Positions 16,821 through 25,555 of a stretch of 64,000 bases of DNA are shown piece after piece; positions within the stretch are counted from its first letter, which is position 1, and every line of letters starts with the position of its first letter. The notes beneath the pieces are model-generated. The model was not told the origin of the DNA, searched no databases, and saw nothing but the letters and a program-made list of their open reading frames with translations. Where the stretch lies: assembly GCF_042665545.1 (NCBI RefSeq), contig NZ_JBHTCM010000006.1:124001-188000 (forward strand). The letters are read 5' to 3'. This DNA is from Rhodocista pekingensis (GTDB taxonomy: Bacteria; Pseudomonadota; Alphaproteobacteria; Azospirillales; Azospirillaceae). Made by a program: the position numbers and the translations under genes.

Positions 16821-17171
16821 GGTCTGCAACGGCCAGAGCCTGATCTATCCAGGATAAAAGAGTGCCATCCAAAATGAATATCTGCCACAGAGCATGCAGA
16901 TTTGGATTTCGGGTCAGTCTGATCGCCTGTCGCTGGGAAGTCGCGTGCTGGACATGCTGGTGGCGCTGTGTGAATTCCATGTGCCCATGAAATGGCGATC
17001 CGCTTGTAACTGGACGTGATTCATTCGTCTGCGCTGGTGGTCAGGAGGATTTGTCCGGAATCATATTCATTTGCCCATTAACAAGCCGACGATGGGCTCA
17101 CGATCCGGACGCACACCCGGGATGTCGGGCGCCTGGGGCGTGGTATGCGGCAACCAGAACCTGGAGGTTTC
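16821..17171. other. 351-bp gap with no supported gene
   Basis: Lies between the membrane-protein gene and peptide 3. I see no convincing reading frame, tRNA or clear terminator. It must hold the promoter of the peptide 3/4 unit if that unit is transcribed separately. Confidence 0.4.
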
Positions 17172-17360
17172 ATGTCTTCTGCGTTGATCTGCTCTGATGC
17201 GGCCGCTTTCGGTGAGGGGGCCGTCATGACCGAACTCTCGTTCGACGACCTCGATCATGTGAGCGGCGGCCCCAAGCCCCTCGTGCTGATCGCGGCCTTC
17301 GGGTCCGGCGCCGTCCTGGGGGCGGCTCTGGTGGTCGGCGTCTACTATCTCATCAAGTGA
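17172..17360 (+). CDS. Double-glycine-leader peptide 3 (bacteriocin-like precursor)
   Basis: With the ATG at 17172, preceded by TGGAGGT, the precursor has 62 residues. A start at 17226, with GAGGGGG upstream, would give 44. The leader ends MTELSFDDLDHVSGG, a textbook C39 cleavage signal. The 29-residue core starts PKPLVLIAAFGSGAVLGAA and ends YYLIK: one hydrophobic Gly-zipper helix with a basic end. The core resembles that of peptide 4, so the two may act as a pair. Confidence 0.75.
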   Translation: MSSALICSDAAAFGEGAVMTELSFDDLDHVSGGPKPLVLIAAFGSGAVLGAALVVGVYYLIK

Positions 17361-17364
17361 AGCC

Positions 17365-17469
17365 ATGATCACGGAACGGAACGATGAAGAACTTCCTGCG
17401 AAGTTCTTCGTCTACGGTGTGGTCTCCGGCGCTCTGGTCGCGCTGCTGACCCTTCTGATCATGAACTGA
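17365..17469 (+). CDS. 34-residue membrane miniprotein between peptides 3 and 4
   Basis: ATG at 17365, four bases after the peptide 3 stop. It encodes MITERNDEELPAKFF, then VYGVVSGALVALLTLLIMN, a single hydrophobic helix. No double-glycine site is present. Tight spacing suggests translational coupling. It could be an immunity peptide, a leaderless toxin partner or a chance frame; the low-complexity helix gives no family. Confidence 0.5.
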   Translation: MITERNDEELPAKFFVYGVVSGALVALLTLLIMN

Positions 17470-17484
17470 AACGGGAGATGTGTC

Positions 17485-17637
17485 ATGGTTCCGCAGAATA
17501 ATTCTGTGCAGATCGTCGAACTGGACGACCTGGATCAGGTCTCCGGTGGCGCGGTTCCCCTTGTCGCTGCCTATTTCGTCAAGGGGTTCTTCGCGGGCGC
17601 CGGCACGGCGCTCGCGGTCCTGAAGATCATGAAGTGA
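17485..17637 (+). CDS. Double-glycine-leader peptide 4 (bacteriocin-like precursor)
   Basis: A 50-residue precursor with GGGAGA eight bases before the ATG. The leader VQIVELDDLDQVSGG is followed by a 28-residue core starting AVPLVAAYFVKGFFAGAGTA and ending LKIMK. The core is hydrophobic with a Gly-zipper and a basic C-terminus, as in peptide 3. It lies 143 bp upstream of the C39 exporter gene. Membrane-permeabilising action is inferred from class II bacteriocin analogues. Confidence 0.75.
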   Translation: MVPQNNSVQIVELDDLDQVSGGAVPLVAAYFVKGFFAGAGTALAVLKIMK

Positions 17638-17701
17638 ATGTCCTGATGTGACAGGACTTCGTCATTCGTCCATCCACAGGGACATCGACGATCCACTTCG
17701 G

Positions 17702-17731
17702 CAGACGGCCGCCCCGGCGGCCGTCTGTTCT
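17702..17731 (+). terminator. Hairpin after peptide 4
   Basis: CAGACGGCCGCC pairs with GGCGGCCGTCTG with a two-base gap, so the real loop is wider. TTCT follows. It may separate abundant precursor transcription from the exporter gene downstream. Confidence 0.55.
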
Positions 17732-17779
17732 GCGTCTGCCTGAGTGTCGGCCGATACGGCATCTGAACGGAGAACGGGC

Positions 17780-19933
17780 GTGAGTCTTGGGGGCATGGCT
17801 TTCGGGCAGCGACAGAACACCCCGGTGGTTCTCCAGGCCGAAGCCATGGAATGCGGGCTGGCCTGCCTGGCCATGGTGCTGGGCCATCATGGCCACGCGA
17901 CCGACCTGTCCGCCCTGCGGCGGCGCTTCTCCGTGTCGCTCAAGGGCACGACGATGAAGACCATCGCCCTGATGGGGCAGAGGCTGGGGCTGGCGCCGCG
18001 GGGACTGCGGCTGGAGCCGGCCCACCTCAAGGACCTCAAGCTGCCGGCCATCCTGCACTGGGACATGAACCATTTCGTCGTCCTGGCGGCGGTGACGGGG
18101 GGCAAGGCCACGGTCCACGACCCGGCCAAGGGCGTGCTGCGCCTGACCCTGGCGGAGCTGTCGCAGCACTTCACCGGCGTGGCCCTGGAACTCACGCCCA
18201 CGACCGGCTTCGAGAAGAAGAAGGAGCGCTCGACGCTGGGCCTCTTCTCCCTGTTCGGCCGGGTGGACGGGATGACGCGTGCCCTGGCCCAGGCCCTGAT
18301 CCTGTCGGTCGTGCTACAGCTTTTCGTGCTGGCCAGCCCCTTCTACATGCAGCTTGCCGTGGACGAAGCGGTGATGAAGGGCGACGGCGGCCTGATGGTC
18401 GCCCTGGCCGTCGGCTTCGGTCTCTTCACCCTGATCAATCTCGGGGCGCAGTGGCTGCGCTCCACGGTGCTGCTGATCCTGGGAGCCGTCGTCAACCACC
18501 AGATGGTGGTCAATCTGTTCCACCATATGCTCCGGCTGCCGCTGGACTGGTTCGAGAAACGCCACATCGGCGATCTGGTCAGCCGCTTCGGCTCGACCCG
18601 GCCGATCCGTGACCTGATCACCGACGGGCTGGTGGCGGCCCTGGTGGACGGGGTGATGGCCGTCCTGACCCTGGTCGTGATCTTTCTCTATTCGCCCGTG
18701 CTGGCCGGCATCGTGCTGGTGGCGCTGGTGCTCTATGCCGCTGTCCGCATCGCTTCGTTCCGGTTCCTGCGCCAGCGCGAGGAGGAGGTGATCGCCGCAA
18801 GCGCCAAGGAGCAGACCAGCTTCATCGAAACCGCGCGGGCGATGCAGACCATCAAGGTCTTCGGTCATGAGACGGAGCGCGAAGGCGTCTGGCATGACCG
18901 CTTCGCCGAGACGATCACCCGCGGCGTCCGGCTCGGCCGCCTGAACATCGGCTTCACCCTTGCGAACGGCCTGATCTACGGGGTGGAGAACATCCTGGTC
19001 GTCTATGCCGGTGCGCGGCTGGCGATGGACGGCGACCTGACGGTCGGCATGCTGTTCGCCTTCATGGCCTACAAGCAGCAGTTCCTGGACAAGGCGACCA
19101 AGCTGCTGGAGACCGCGATCCAGTACCGCATGCTGGACCTGCATCTGGACCGCATCAGCGACATCGCGCTGGCGGAGCGGGAGAAGGGGCTGGAGCGCGA
19201 TGCCACGGAACCGTTGATCACCCGGCCGCTTCAGGGTCGCATCGCCTGCAAGGGCGTCGCCTACCGCTATGCCGAGGCGGAACCCGACGTGATCGCCGGC
19301 CTGGACCTGGAGGTGGCGCCGGGCGAGTTCGTCGCCATCACGGGGCCTTCCGGCGGGGGCAAGACGACGCTGCTGAAGGTGATGCTGGGCCTGTTCCGGC
19401 CCACGGCGGGGGAGGTGCTGGTGGACGGGGTGCCGCTGGACCATATCGGCCCCGGCGCGTTCCGCGCCCAGGTCGGCGTGGTGATGCAGGACGACAGCCT
19501 GCTGTCCGGCACGCTGGCAGAGACCATCACCTTCTTCGATCCCGCCCCCGATCTCGCCTGGATGCGCCAGTGCGCGGCCATCGCCGGCATCGACGCGGAA
19601 ATCATGGCAATGCCGATGAACTACAACACCCTGGTGGGCGACATGGGGGCGGCGCTGTCCGGCGGGCAGCGCCAGCGGGTGCTGCTGGCGCGCGCCCTCT
19701 ACCGCCGCCCCCGCATCCTGTTCATGGACGAAGGCACCAGCCACCTGGACCTGGCGAAGGAGCGGGAGGTGAACGCTCACATCGCTCAGCTCGGCATCAC
19801 CCGCATCGTCATCGCCCACCGGCCCGAGACGATCGCCGCCGCCGACCGGGTGCTGCTGCTCCAGGATGGTCGCATCCTGGAAGCCGTGCCCGCCGACAGG
19901 CCGGTGGAGCCGCTCGCCATGACGTGCGCCTGA
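17780..19933 (+). CDS. C39-peptidase-containing ABC exporter (CvaB-like)
   Basis: A 717-residue inner-membrane transporter that cuts double-glycine leaders and exports the core peptides. The N-terminal C39 peptidase has Cys25 in ECGLACLAMV, His98 in WDMNHFVVL and Asp114 in VHDPAKG. A six-helix transmembrane domain spans about residues 165-445. The ATPase has Walker A GPSGGGKTTLLK, signature LSGGQRQRVLLARAL and Walker B ILFMDEGTSHLD. GTG at 17780 is chosen because it lies just before the domain; an in-frame start 36 bp upstream is possible. All catalytic residues are present, so it can serve the four precursors here together with the HlyD-type adaptor. Confidence 0.9.
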   Translation: MSLGGMAFGQRQNTPVVLQAEAMECGLACLAMVLGHHGHATDLSALRRRFSVSLKGTTMKTIALMGQRLGLAPRGLRLEPAHLKDLKLPAILHWDMNHFVVLAAVTGGKATVHDPAKGVLRLTLAELSQHFTGVALELTPTTGFEKKKERSTLGLFSLFGRVDGMTRALAQALILSVVLQLFVLASPFYMQLAVDEAVMKGDGGLMVALAVGFGLFTLINLGAQWLRSTVLLILGAVVNHQMVVNLFHHMLRLPLDWFEKRHIGDLVSRFGSTRPIRDLITDGLVAALVDGVMAVLTLVVIFLYSPVLAGIVLVALVLYAAVRIASFRFLRQREEEVIAASAKEQTSFIETARAMQTIKVFGHETEREGVWHDRFAETITRGVRLGRLNIGFTLANGLIYGVENILVVYAGARLAMDGDLTVGMLFAFMAYKQQFLDKATKLLETAIQYRMLDLHLDRISDIALAEREKGLERDATEPLITRPLQGRIACKGVAYRYAEAEPDVIAGLDLEVAPGEFVAITGPSGGGKTTLLKVMLGLFRPTAGEVLVDGVPLDHIGPGAFRAQVGVVMQDDSLLSGTLAETITFFDPAPDLAWMRQCAAIAGIDAEIMAMPMNYNTLVGDMGAALSGGQRQRVLLARALYRRPRILFMDEGTSHLDLAKEREVNAHIAQLGITRIVIAHRPETIAAADRVLLLQDGRILEAVPADRPVEPLAMTCA

Positions 19934-19963
19934 CCGACGGTCCGGTCGGTGTGGACTCTCCGG

Positions 19964-20017
19964 CCTGTACGGAAGATCGGGCCTGTACGGAAGCCCCGAC
20001 CTGTACGGAAGATCGTC
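19964..20017. repeat. Three tandem 18-bp repeats
   Basis: CCTGTACGGAAG recurs at 19964, 19982 and 20000, each followed by a six-base variable part. The array sits between the exporter stop and the next gene. Confidence 0.8.
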
Positions 20018-20113
20018 GCAACCCGCATTTTTCTTCGTTGCATTGACCCGACGTTAACCATGGAAGGGTGACAAAGAAGGGCGACACGGTCACAGCCAGA
20101 GGCGCGCCCGACC

Positions 20114-20737
20114 ATGATGACGGAAACGCTCGACGCCCCCCCGCCGGTCCCGGCGAACGACGCCCTGATCCGCACCCTCTATCTGGGCGGCGCCAACACC
20201 ATCGAGATCTCACGCCAGCTCGGCCTCGGCATCAGCGAGGTGATCGGGCGCATCCGGGCGCTCGACCTGCGTCCGCCCTCCATGGGCGTGCGCCGCAGCC
20301 CCGAGGCCCGCAGCGCGACCGTTTCCGGACCGGCCGTTTCCGGACTGGCCGTTTCCGGAGCGGACCTCCCCGGGAGCGGCGTGGTCCTGGGAGCCACCGA
20401 GCTGTGCGACGCCGGCCCCGCCCCCCTGTCCGGCGTGGCGGCCCCCGCGGTCCTGATCCCGTCGGCCGGCTCCCTGCCGCCCGCCCGCCCGGCCCCGGTT
20501 TCCGCCGGCCGCCCCCCGCTGCGGGCCGGGGCGGTGCTGCATGCCGCGGAGAAGGCCCGGCCCGCCGCCCTGCGCCGGCCGGCCCTGGACGCGCTGGACG
20601 ACGAGGACGAGGATGACGAGCCGCGCGCCACGCCCGGCCGCCCGCGCGGCTGGCTGATGCCGGAGGATCAGGTCGAGGCGCTGTTCCTGCGCGCCGGCCA
20701 GCGGTTCCAGGACGTGCAGTTCCGCCGCCGGGCCTGA
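20114..20737 (+). CDS. Protein with an N-terminal helix-turn-helix, unknown function
   Basis: 207 residues. Residues 17-50 (LIRTLYLGGANTIEISRQLGLGISEVIGRIRAL) look like a helix-turn-helix with the spacing of GcrA-like or small homeodomain-type regulators. The middle is low-complexity Ala/Pro, with an in-frame 15-bp tandem repeat at 20319-20360 encoding AVSG units. An acidic run (DDEDEDDEP) and a C-terminal QVEALFLRAGQRFQDVQFRRR follow. It may be a DNA-binding regulator. A start at the second ATG (20117) is equally possible. Confidence 0.55.
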   Translation: MMTETLDAPPPVPANDALIRTLYLGGANTIEISRQLGLGISEVIGRIRALDLRPPSMGVRRSPEARSATVSGPAVSGLAVSGADLPGSGVVLGATELCDAGPAPLSGVAAPAVLIPSAGSLPPARPAPVSAGRPPLRAGAVLHAAEKARPAALRRPALDALDDEDEDDEPRATPGRPRGWLMPEDQVEALFLRAGQRFQDVQFRRRA

Positions 20738-20845
20738 TCGTCGCAGCGCGCCGGCGCAGGCCGGCCGGTCGATGCGGGGGCTTGATCCCGGCGGCCGGCC
20801 TGCCGAAACTGCGGCCCTTGCTCCGTTGCCGGGAAGGGCCTGCGC

Positions 20846-21973
20846 ATGAAGGTCGATGGCATCCATCGCCGCACCATCTGGGTTGACGCGGACGGCTGGT
20901 CCGTCGGGATCATCGACCAGACGGCACTCCCCTTCGCTTTCCGCACCCGCCGCCTGACCTCGCTGGAAGAGGCGGCCGAGGCGATCACCAGCATGGCCGT
21001 GCGCGGCGCCCCCCTGATCGGGGTCACCGCCGCCTACGGCATGGCGCTGGCCATGCGCGAGGACGCCGGCGACCGGGCGGTGGACGCGGCGCACGACCGG
21101 CTGCTGGCGACCCGGCCCACGGCGGTGAACCTGCGCTGGGGCCTTGCCCGCCTGCGCGAGGTGCTGTCCGTCACCCCGCCCGCCGACCGGGTGCGCCGCG
21201 CCTATGCCGAGGCCGCCGCCATCGCCGAGGAGGATGTGGAGGTCTGCCGCGCCATCGGCCGCCAGGGCATGGCGCTGATCCGCGGCCTGCACCAGCGCAA
21301 CCCGCACCGCCCGGTCAACCTGCTGACCCACTGCAATGCCGGCTGGCTGGCCACGGTGGACTGGGGCACGGCCACGGCGCCGATCTACATGGCGCACGAT
21401 GCCGGCATCCCCGTGCATGTCTGGGTGGACGAGACGCGGCCGCGCAGCCAGGGCGCCTTCCTCACGGCCTGGGAGCTGGGCCACCACGGCGTGCCGCACA
21501 CGGTGGTGGCGGACAACACCGGCGGCCACCTGATGCAGCACGGCATGGTGGATCTGGCGGTCGTCGGCACCGACCGCGTCACCGCCCGCGGCGACGTGGC
21601 GAACAAGATCGGCACCTATCTGAAGGCACTGGCGGCGCACGACAACGGCGTGCCCTTCTGGGTCGCCCTGCCCAGCAGCACCATCGACTGGCTGCTGGAG
21701 GACGGCGTCCACGGCATCCCGATCGAGACCCGCGGCGACGAGGAGGTGACGGAGATCACCGGCCGCACCGCCGACGGCCGGATCGAACGGGTCCGCATCG
21801 TCGCCGACGGCTCGCCCGTCGCCAACTACGGCTTCGACGTCACCCCGGCCCGGCTGGTGAGCGGCTTCATCACCGAGCGCGGCCTCTGCACCGCCAACCA
21901 TGAAGGGCTGGCCGGGCTGTTCCCCGACCATGCCGAGCGGTCCGCCCGGCAGCGCGCCGCCAACGACGCCTGA
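20846..21973 (+). CDS. mtnA: S-methyl-5-thioribose-1-phosphate isomerase
   Basis: Converts methylthioribose-1-phosphate to methylthioribulose-1-phosphate in methionine salvage. The 375-residue protein shows MAVRGAPLIGVTAAYGMAL, the catalytic-Cys region NLLTHCNAGWLAT and the Asp region VVGTDRVTARGDVANKIGTY, all as in MtnA. It is not the eIF2B-type paralogue, which lacks the Cys. It stands alone; no other mtn gene is adjacent, though ahcY occurs elsewhere in the window. Confidence 0.95.
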   Translation: MKVDGIHRRTIWVDADGWSVGIIDQTALPFAFRTRRLTSLEEAAEAITSMAVRGAPLIGVTAAYGMALAMREDAGDRAVDAAHDRLLATRPTAVNLRWGLARLREVLSVTPPADRVRRAYAEAAAIAEEDVEVCRAIGRQGMALIRGLHQRNPHRPVNLLTHCNAGWLATVDWGTATAPIYMAHDAGIPVHVWVDETRPRSQGAFLTAWELGHHGVPHTVVADNTGGHLMQHGMVDLAVVGTDRVTARGDVANKIGTYLKALAAHDNGVPFWVALPSSTIDWLLEDGVHGIPIETRGDEEVTEITGRTADGRIERVRIVADGSPVANYGFDVTPARLVSGFITERGLCTANHEGLAGLFPDHAERSARQRAANDA

Positions 21974-22063
21974 CGCGGCGCGCGAGAGGGGGCGTTCACA
22001 GCGGCGCGGGTCCGCACGTCCTTCCGGCGGGGGCATCCGGTCGCCCCCTGCCGTGGAGGACCC

Positions 22064-23197
22064 ATGCCCAACTACACCCGTTACCTCGACGTCTTCCTCA
22101 CCCATTCGTCCGGCTGGTACGATTTCGCCGGCGAGGTGGCGGAGCAGGCCAACCATCAGACCGCCGCCCATGGTCTGGCGCAGCAGGTGCTGATCACCGG
22201 CGTGCCGCCGGCGGGAACGCCCGGCGGGGCGGTGCTGACGCCGCAGCTCCCGACGCCGCCGCTGAACGCCTCGGGCTATGTCGGCGTCGTGGTCCCGGTG
22301 GCGCACATCGCCGGCGCCGTCGTGAACCCGGCCTATCAGCAGTATGTGCAGTGGGTCGGTGACACGGGCCAGATCGGCAAGATCCGGGTCAACAGCCATG
22401 GCGACGGCCAGGGCCATTTCCTGATGTACGACCAGCCCCATACCGCCTCGGACGCGGCGAACGCGGCCCAGCTCGTCGCCTGGCTGGCGGCGAACGGCAT
22501 GCCGCAGCCGACGATCGGCATGGTCGATACGGTCTTCGGCAACAAGGCGTCGAACGGGCTGGTCACGCTGGCCTTCGCCTTCTGCATGGCGGCGCGCGGT
22601 CCCACCGAGGGGGCTTCGCAGAGCCTCCTCTCCGGTGCCCTCAACCCCGGCCCGAACTCGGCGGTGGCGGATGCCATCACCGCCCTGAGGGCGCAGGGCT
22701 GGCGCGGGGTGGAGGTGACCGGCAGCAACGAGATCACGGCTTCGACCGACGGCCGGCAGAACCAGGCGGTGCGGGCCCCCTCCATGACCTCCCTCGGCTT
22801 CCCGGCGGGCATGGATTTCCAGACGGACGCGGGACCGGACGGAACGGGCACCCAGATCACCGTTCCGCACGGCTTCCTGGTCGAATACTCCTACTGGTCG
22901 GGCACCGGCAGGATCCACATCCCGCCCACCTATACGGTGACCCCCGATCCGGCCAACGTGACGAACAACCCGTCCGGCGGCTGGGACATCCAGGCCCCCA
23001 CCTATTCCATCCCGGCCGGCTGGCTGCTGACGCGCGACCCGTCCGGCCTCGGCGGCAGCATCGCCACGCCCGCCGGCTGGCAGGTGACGCCCAGCCCCAA
23101 CGCCCAGGGCGGCGGCATCCTCTTCAACCCCGCCGTCAACGAAGGCGAATGGCAGCCGCTGACCCATTCCGATGTCAAGGTGCGGGCGATCTCCTGA
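22064..23197 (+). CDS. Unknown protein with conserved His/Cys pair, paralogue A
   Basis: 377 residues, no signal peptide. The N-terminal half is an alpha/beta domain with IGKIRVNSHGDGQGHFLM (His112) and LVTLAFAFCMAARG (Cys174). The geometry, a buried strand then HG, later a strand then C, resembles clan CD cysteine peptidases (caspase, C80/CPD-type); that is inference. The C-terminal region has repeated Gly/Pro-rich beta-type segments (YTVTPDPANVT, GGWDIQAPTY, GLGGSIATPAGWQVTPS). Both proteins end in a near-identical VKVRAIS. It is followed 69 bp later by a paralogue with the same spacing of His and Cys. Confidence 0.7.
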   Translation: MPNYTRYLDVFLTHSSGWYDFAGEVAEQANHQTAAHGLAQQVLITGVPPAGTPGGAVLTPQLPTPPLNASGYVGVVVPVAHIAGAVVNPAYQQYVQWVGDTGQIGKIRVNSHGDGQGHFLMYDQPHTASDAANAAQLVAWLAANGMPQPTIGMVDTVFGNKASNGLVTLAFAFCMAARGPTEGASQSLLSGALNPGPNSAVADAITALRAQGWRGVEVTGSNEITASTDGRQNQAVRAPSMTSLGFPAGMDFQTDAGPDGTGTQITVPHGFLVEYSYWSGTGRIHIPPTYTVTPDPANVTNNPSGGWDIQAPTYSIPAGWLLTRDPSGLGGSIATPAGWQVTPSPNAQGGGILFNPAVNEGEWQPLTHSDVKVRAIS

Positions 23198-23266
23198 CCG
23201 CCCCGCATCTCCCCAGCATCCGGTCCCCGGGCGCCCCCCGGCCGGCCGCGGCGTCGTGGAGGACAC

Positions 23267-24430
23267 ATGCCCGGTTACACCCGATTCCTGGAGGTCTTCC
23301 TGACCGGCCCTGGCGGCTGGACCGATTTCCACGCCGACATCAAGCCGCAGCTCCAGTACCAGAGCACGAAGCACGCGCTGAGGGCAGCGCGCCTCATTTC
23401 GATCAAGACCAGCCTGTTCGGCAGCGATGTCACGTCCGTGGTGCCGAAGCCACCGCCCAAGGACGTGGACAGATACAACTACATGACCGTTGCCGTCCCC
23501 GTCGCGGATATCGACAGGGCGACAACGACGCCCGCCTACCGGACCTACATGAGGTGGGCGGGGGATCTGGCCCAGGTGGGCAAGATCCGCATCAACTGCC
23601 ATGGCGACGGTAAGGGCAACCTTCTGATGGGGAGCCGGGACCGCAAGTCGGTGGACAGCACCACGGCGCGGAAGCTCGTCACCTGGCTGAACGCCAACGG
23701 GATGGCGGCGCCACGCTTCACCGGGGGAACGGGGCTTCCGTTCGACAAGGCGGACAAGGGCTTCATCACCCTGTCGATGGCCTTCTGCATGGCGGCGCGC
23801 GGGGCCTCGGGGCCGGCATTCACGGAGCCGATCTTCGATGTCGTCAACCCCGGCCCCAACTCCGCCGTGGCGGACGCCGTGGACGCCTTCGTCGCCCTGG
23901 GCTGGCACGGGATCGAGGTGACCGGCAGTAACGAGATCATCAGGTCCTCAAGCACCGGCATGCAGAGCGTGGTCACGATGCCGACCACCGTCGCGGCAGC
24001 GACCTCCGCCGCTACCTTTGCCGCGAAGAAAGCCCCGGCCGTCGCCTTCCTCCCCGGAAGGCTGCCCTCCGGGACGGGGGCGACGCTCACCGTTCCGGTC
24101 CCCTTCAAGGTGGCATACGACGCCACCGTGTCGAAGGGCACGATCACGGTGCCCGACTGGTACCGTGTCTTCAGGACCGCCGACGGCTGGCGGATCGAGC
24201 CGCCTGCCTTCCATGTCCCGTCCGGCTGGGCGGTGGAACCCGGCGCCGGCGGGTACGGCGGCACGATCACGACCCCGTTCGGCTGGGACGTGACGCCGGC
24301 CTCGGGAACCGATGCCGGCGGCGGGATCAGCAATGCCGGGGCCTCGCTGGTGCTGCCGCCCGGGGGAAGGCCGGCCGCTGCCGTGCAGGACCTCCGCAAG
24401 TCCGTCGTCAAGGTCCGCGCCATCTCCTGA
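23267..24430 (+). CDS. Unknown protein with conserved His/Cys pair, paralogue B
   Basis: 387 residues, collinear with the upstream gene: MPGYTRFLEVFLTGPGGW at the start, VGKIRINCHGDGKGNLLM with His112, FITLSMAFCMAARG with Cys174, then AVADAVDAFVALGWHGIEVTGSNE, and the same C-terminal VKVRAIS. His and Cys fall at the same residue numbers in both proteins, although the intervening sequence is well diverged. A ribosome site (GGAGGACAC) precedes each ATG. The pair looks like an old tandem duplication with both copies under selection. Function unknown. Confidence 0.7.
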   Translation: MPGYTRFLEVFLTGPGGWTDFHADIKPQLQYQSTKHALRAARLISIKTSLFGSDVTSVVPKPPPKDVDRYNYMTVAVPVADIDRATTTPAYRTYMRWAGDLAQVGKIRINCHGDGKGNLLMGSRDRKSVDSTTARKLVTWLNANGMAAPRFTGGTGLPFDKADKGFITLSMAFCMAARGASGPAFTEPIFDVVNPGPNSAVADAVDAFVALGWHGIEVTGSNEIIRSSSTGMQSVVTMPTTVAAATSAATFAAKKAPAVAFLPGRLPSGTGATLTVPVPFKVAYDATVSKGTITVPDWYRVFRTADGWRIEPPAFHVPSGWAVEPGAGGYGGTITTPFGWDVTPASGTDAGGGISNAGASLVLPPGGRPAAAVQDLRKSVVKVRAIS

Positions 24431-24514
24431 CGCGCCCGCCGGCCCGGTGCTGGTACTCCGGAATGGGACCTGATAGGACTCCGGGGCCCGCCCCAGCCGG
24501 AGAGGTCCCCGCCC

Positions 24515-25543
24515 ATGCCCCCCAGGTCCAGCACCAAGACCGCCCCCTCGTCAGGCGCCCCGTCCGGCGCTCCGGCTGCCGCCCCGCCGCCCGTGCCGCC
24601 CGCCCGGCGCTTCCCCCTGCCGGCAGTGGATGCGGCCACGGCCGCAGCGGAACTGGTCACGGTGCGCGACTTCCTGCGCCATGCCGTCAGCCGCTTCCGC
24701 TCGGCGGGGCTGGTCTACGGGCACGGCACCACCACCGCCTATGACGAGGCGGCCTTCCTGGTGCTGGAGACGCTCCAGCTCCCCATCGACCAGCTCGACC
24801 CCTATCTCGACGCGAAGCTGACCCCGGCCGAGCGTCGGCTGGTGGCGGAGATCGTGGAGGCGCGGGTGACCACCCGCAAGCCGGCCCCCTACCTGACCGG
24901 CCGGGCCTACATCCAGGGCGTGCCCTTCCATGTGGACGAGCGGGTGATCGTGCCGCGCTCCTACATCGGGGAGCTGCTGTTCTCCGACCTGTTCGGCGGC
25001 GACGGCTTCACCCTGGTGGAGGACCCTACCGAGGTGGGGCGGGTGCTGGATCTCTGCACCGGGTCCGGCTGCCTTGCCATCCTGGCCGCCGGCATCTTCC
25101 CCGATGCGATGGTGGATGCCGTGGACCTCTCGCCCGAGGCGCTGGAGGTGGCCCGTATCAACGTCGCCGAGGCGGGGCTGGAGGACCGGGTCAGCCTGAT
25201 CCAGGGCGACCTGTTCAAGCCGCTGAAGGGCCGGCGCTACGACGTGATCCTGACCAACCCGCCCTACGTCTCGGCCGAGGCGATGGCGGAGCTGCCGCCG
25301 GAGTACCGGCACGAGCCGCAGATGGCGCTGGGGTCGGGCGAGGACGGGTTGGACATCGTCCGCCGCATCCTGGCCGAGGCGCACAAGCACCTGACGGAGG
25401 AGGGCGGCCTGCTCTGCGAGATCGGCACCGGCCGCGCCATCCTGGAAGCCGAGTATCCCGACACCGAGTTCACCTGGCTGGAGACGGCGGAGAGCTTCGG
25501 CGAGGTGTTCTGGCTGACCCGGGAGCAGCTCGACGATCTGTGA
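24515..25543 (+). CDS. prmB: Ribosomal protein L3 N5-glutamine methyltransferase
   Basis: A SAM-dependent methyltransferase that modifies a glutamine of ribosomal protein L3 (HemK/PrmA-C-like). The 342-residue protein has an N-terminal helical domain (about residues 45-130), VLDLCTGSGCLAILAA (SAM motif I), the catalytic NPPYVSAEAM, and MALGSGEDGLDIVRRIL, which is diagnostic of PrmB over PrmC. A Pro/Ala-rich 30-residue N-terminal tail precedes the fold. The start is ATG at 24515 with GGAGAGG upstream. Confidence 0.92.
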   Translation: MPPRSSTKTAPSSGAPSGAPAAAPPPVPPARRFPLPAVDAATAAAELVTVRDFLRHAVSRFRSAGLVYGHGTTTAYDEAAFLVLETLQLPIDQLDPYLDAKLTPAERRLVAEIVEARVTTRKPAPYLTGRAYIQGVPFHVDERVIVPRSYIGELLFSDLFGGDGFTLVEDPTEVGRVLDLCTGSGCLAILAAGIFPDAMVDAVDLSPEALEVARINVAEAGLEDRVSLIQGDLFKPLKGRRYDVILTNPPYVSAEAMAELPPEYRHEPQMALGSGEDGLDIVRRILAEAHKHLTEEGGLLCEIGTGRAILEAEYPDTEFTWLETAESFGEVFWLTREQLDDL

Positions 25544-25555
25544 TCCCGGCAGGGG

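Noticed and set aside
20210..23908. A 1232-residue minus-strand frame
   Set aside because: Antisense to mtnA, the His/Cys paralogue A and others. It has no family motifs, and long antisense frames are expected at this GC content.
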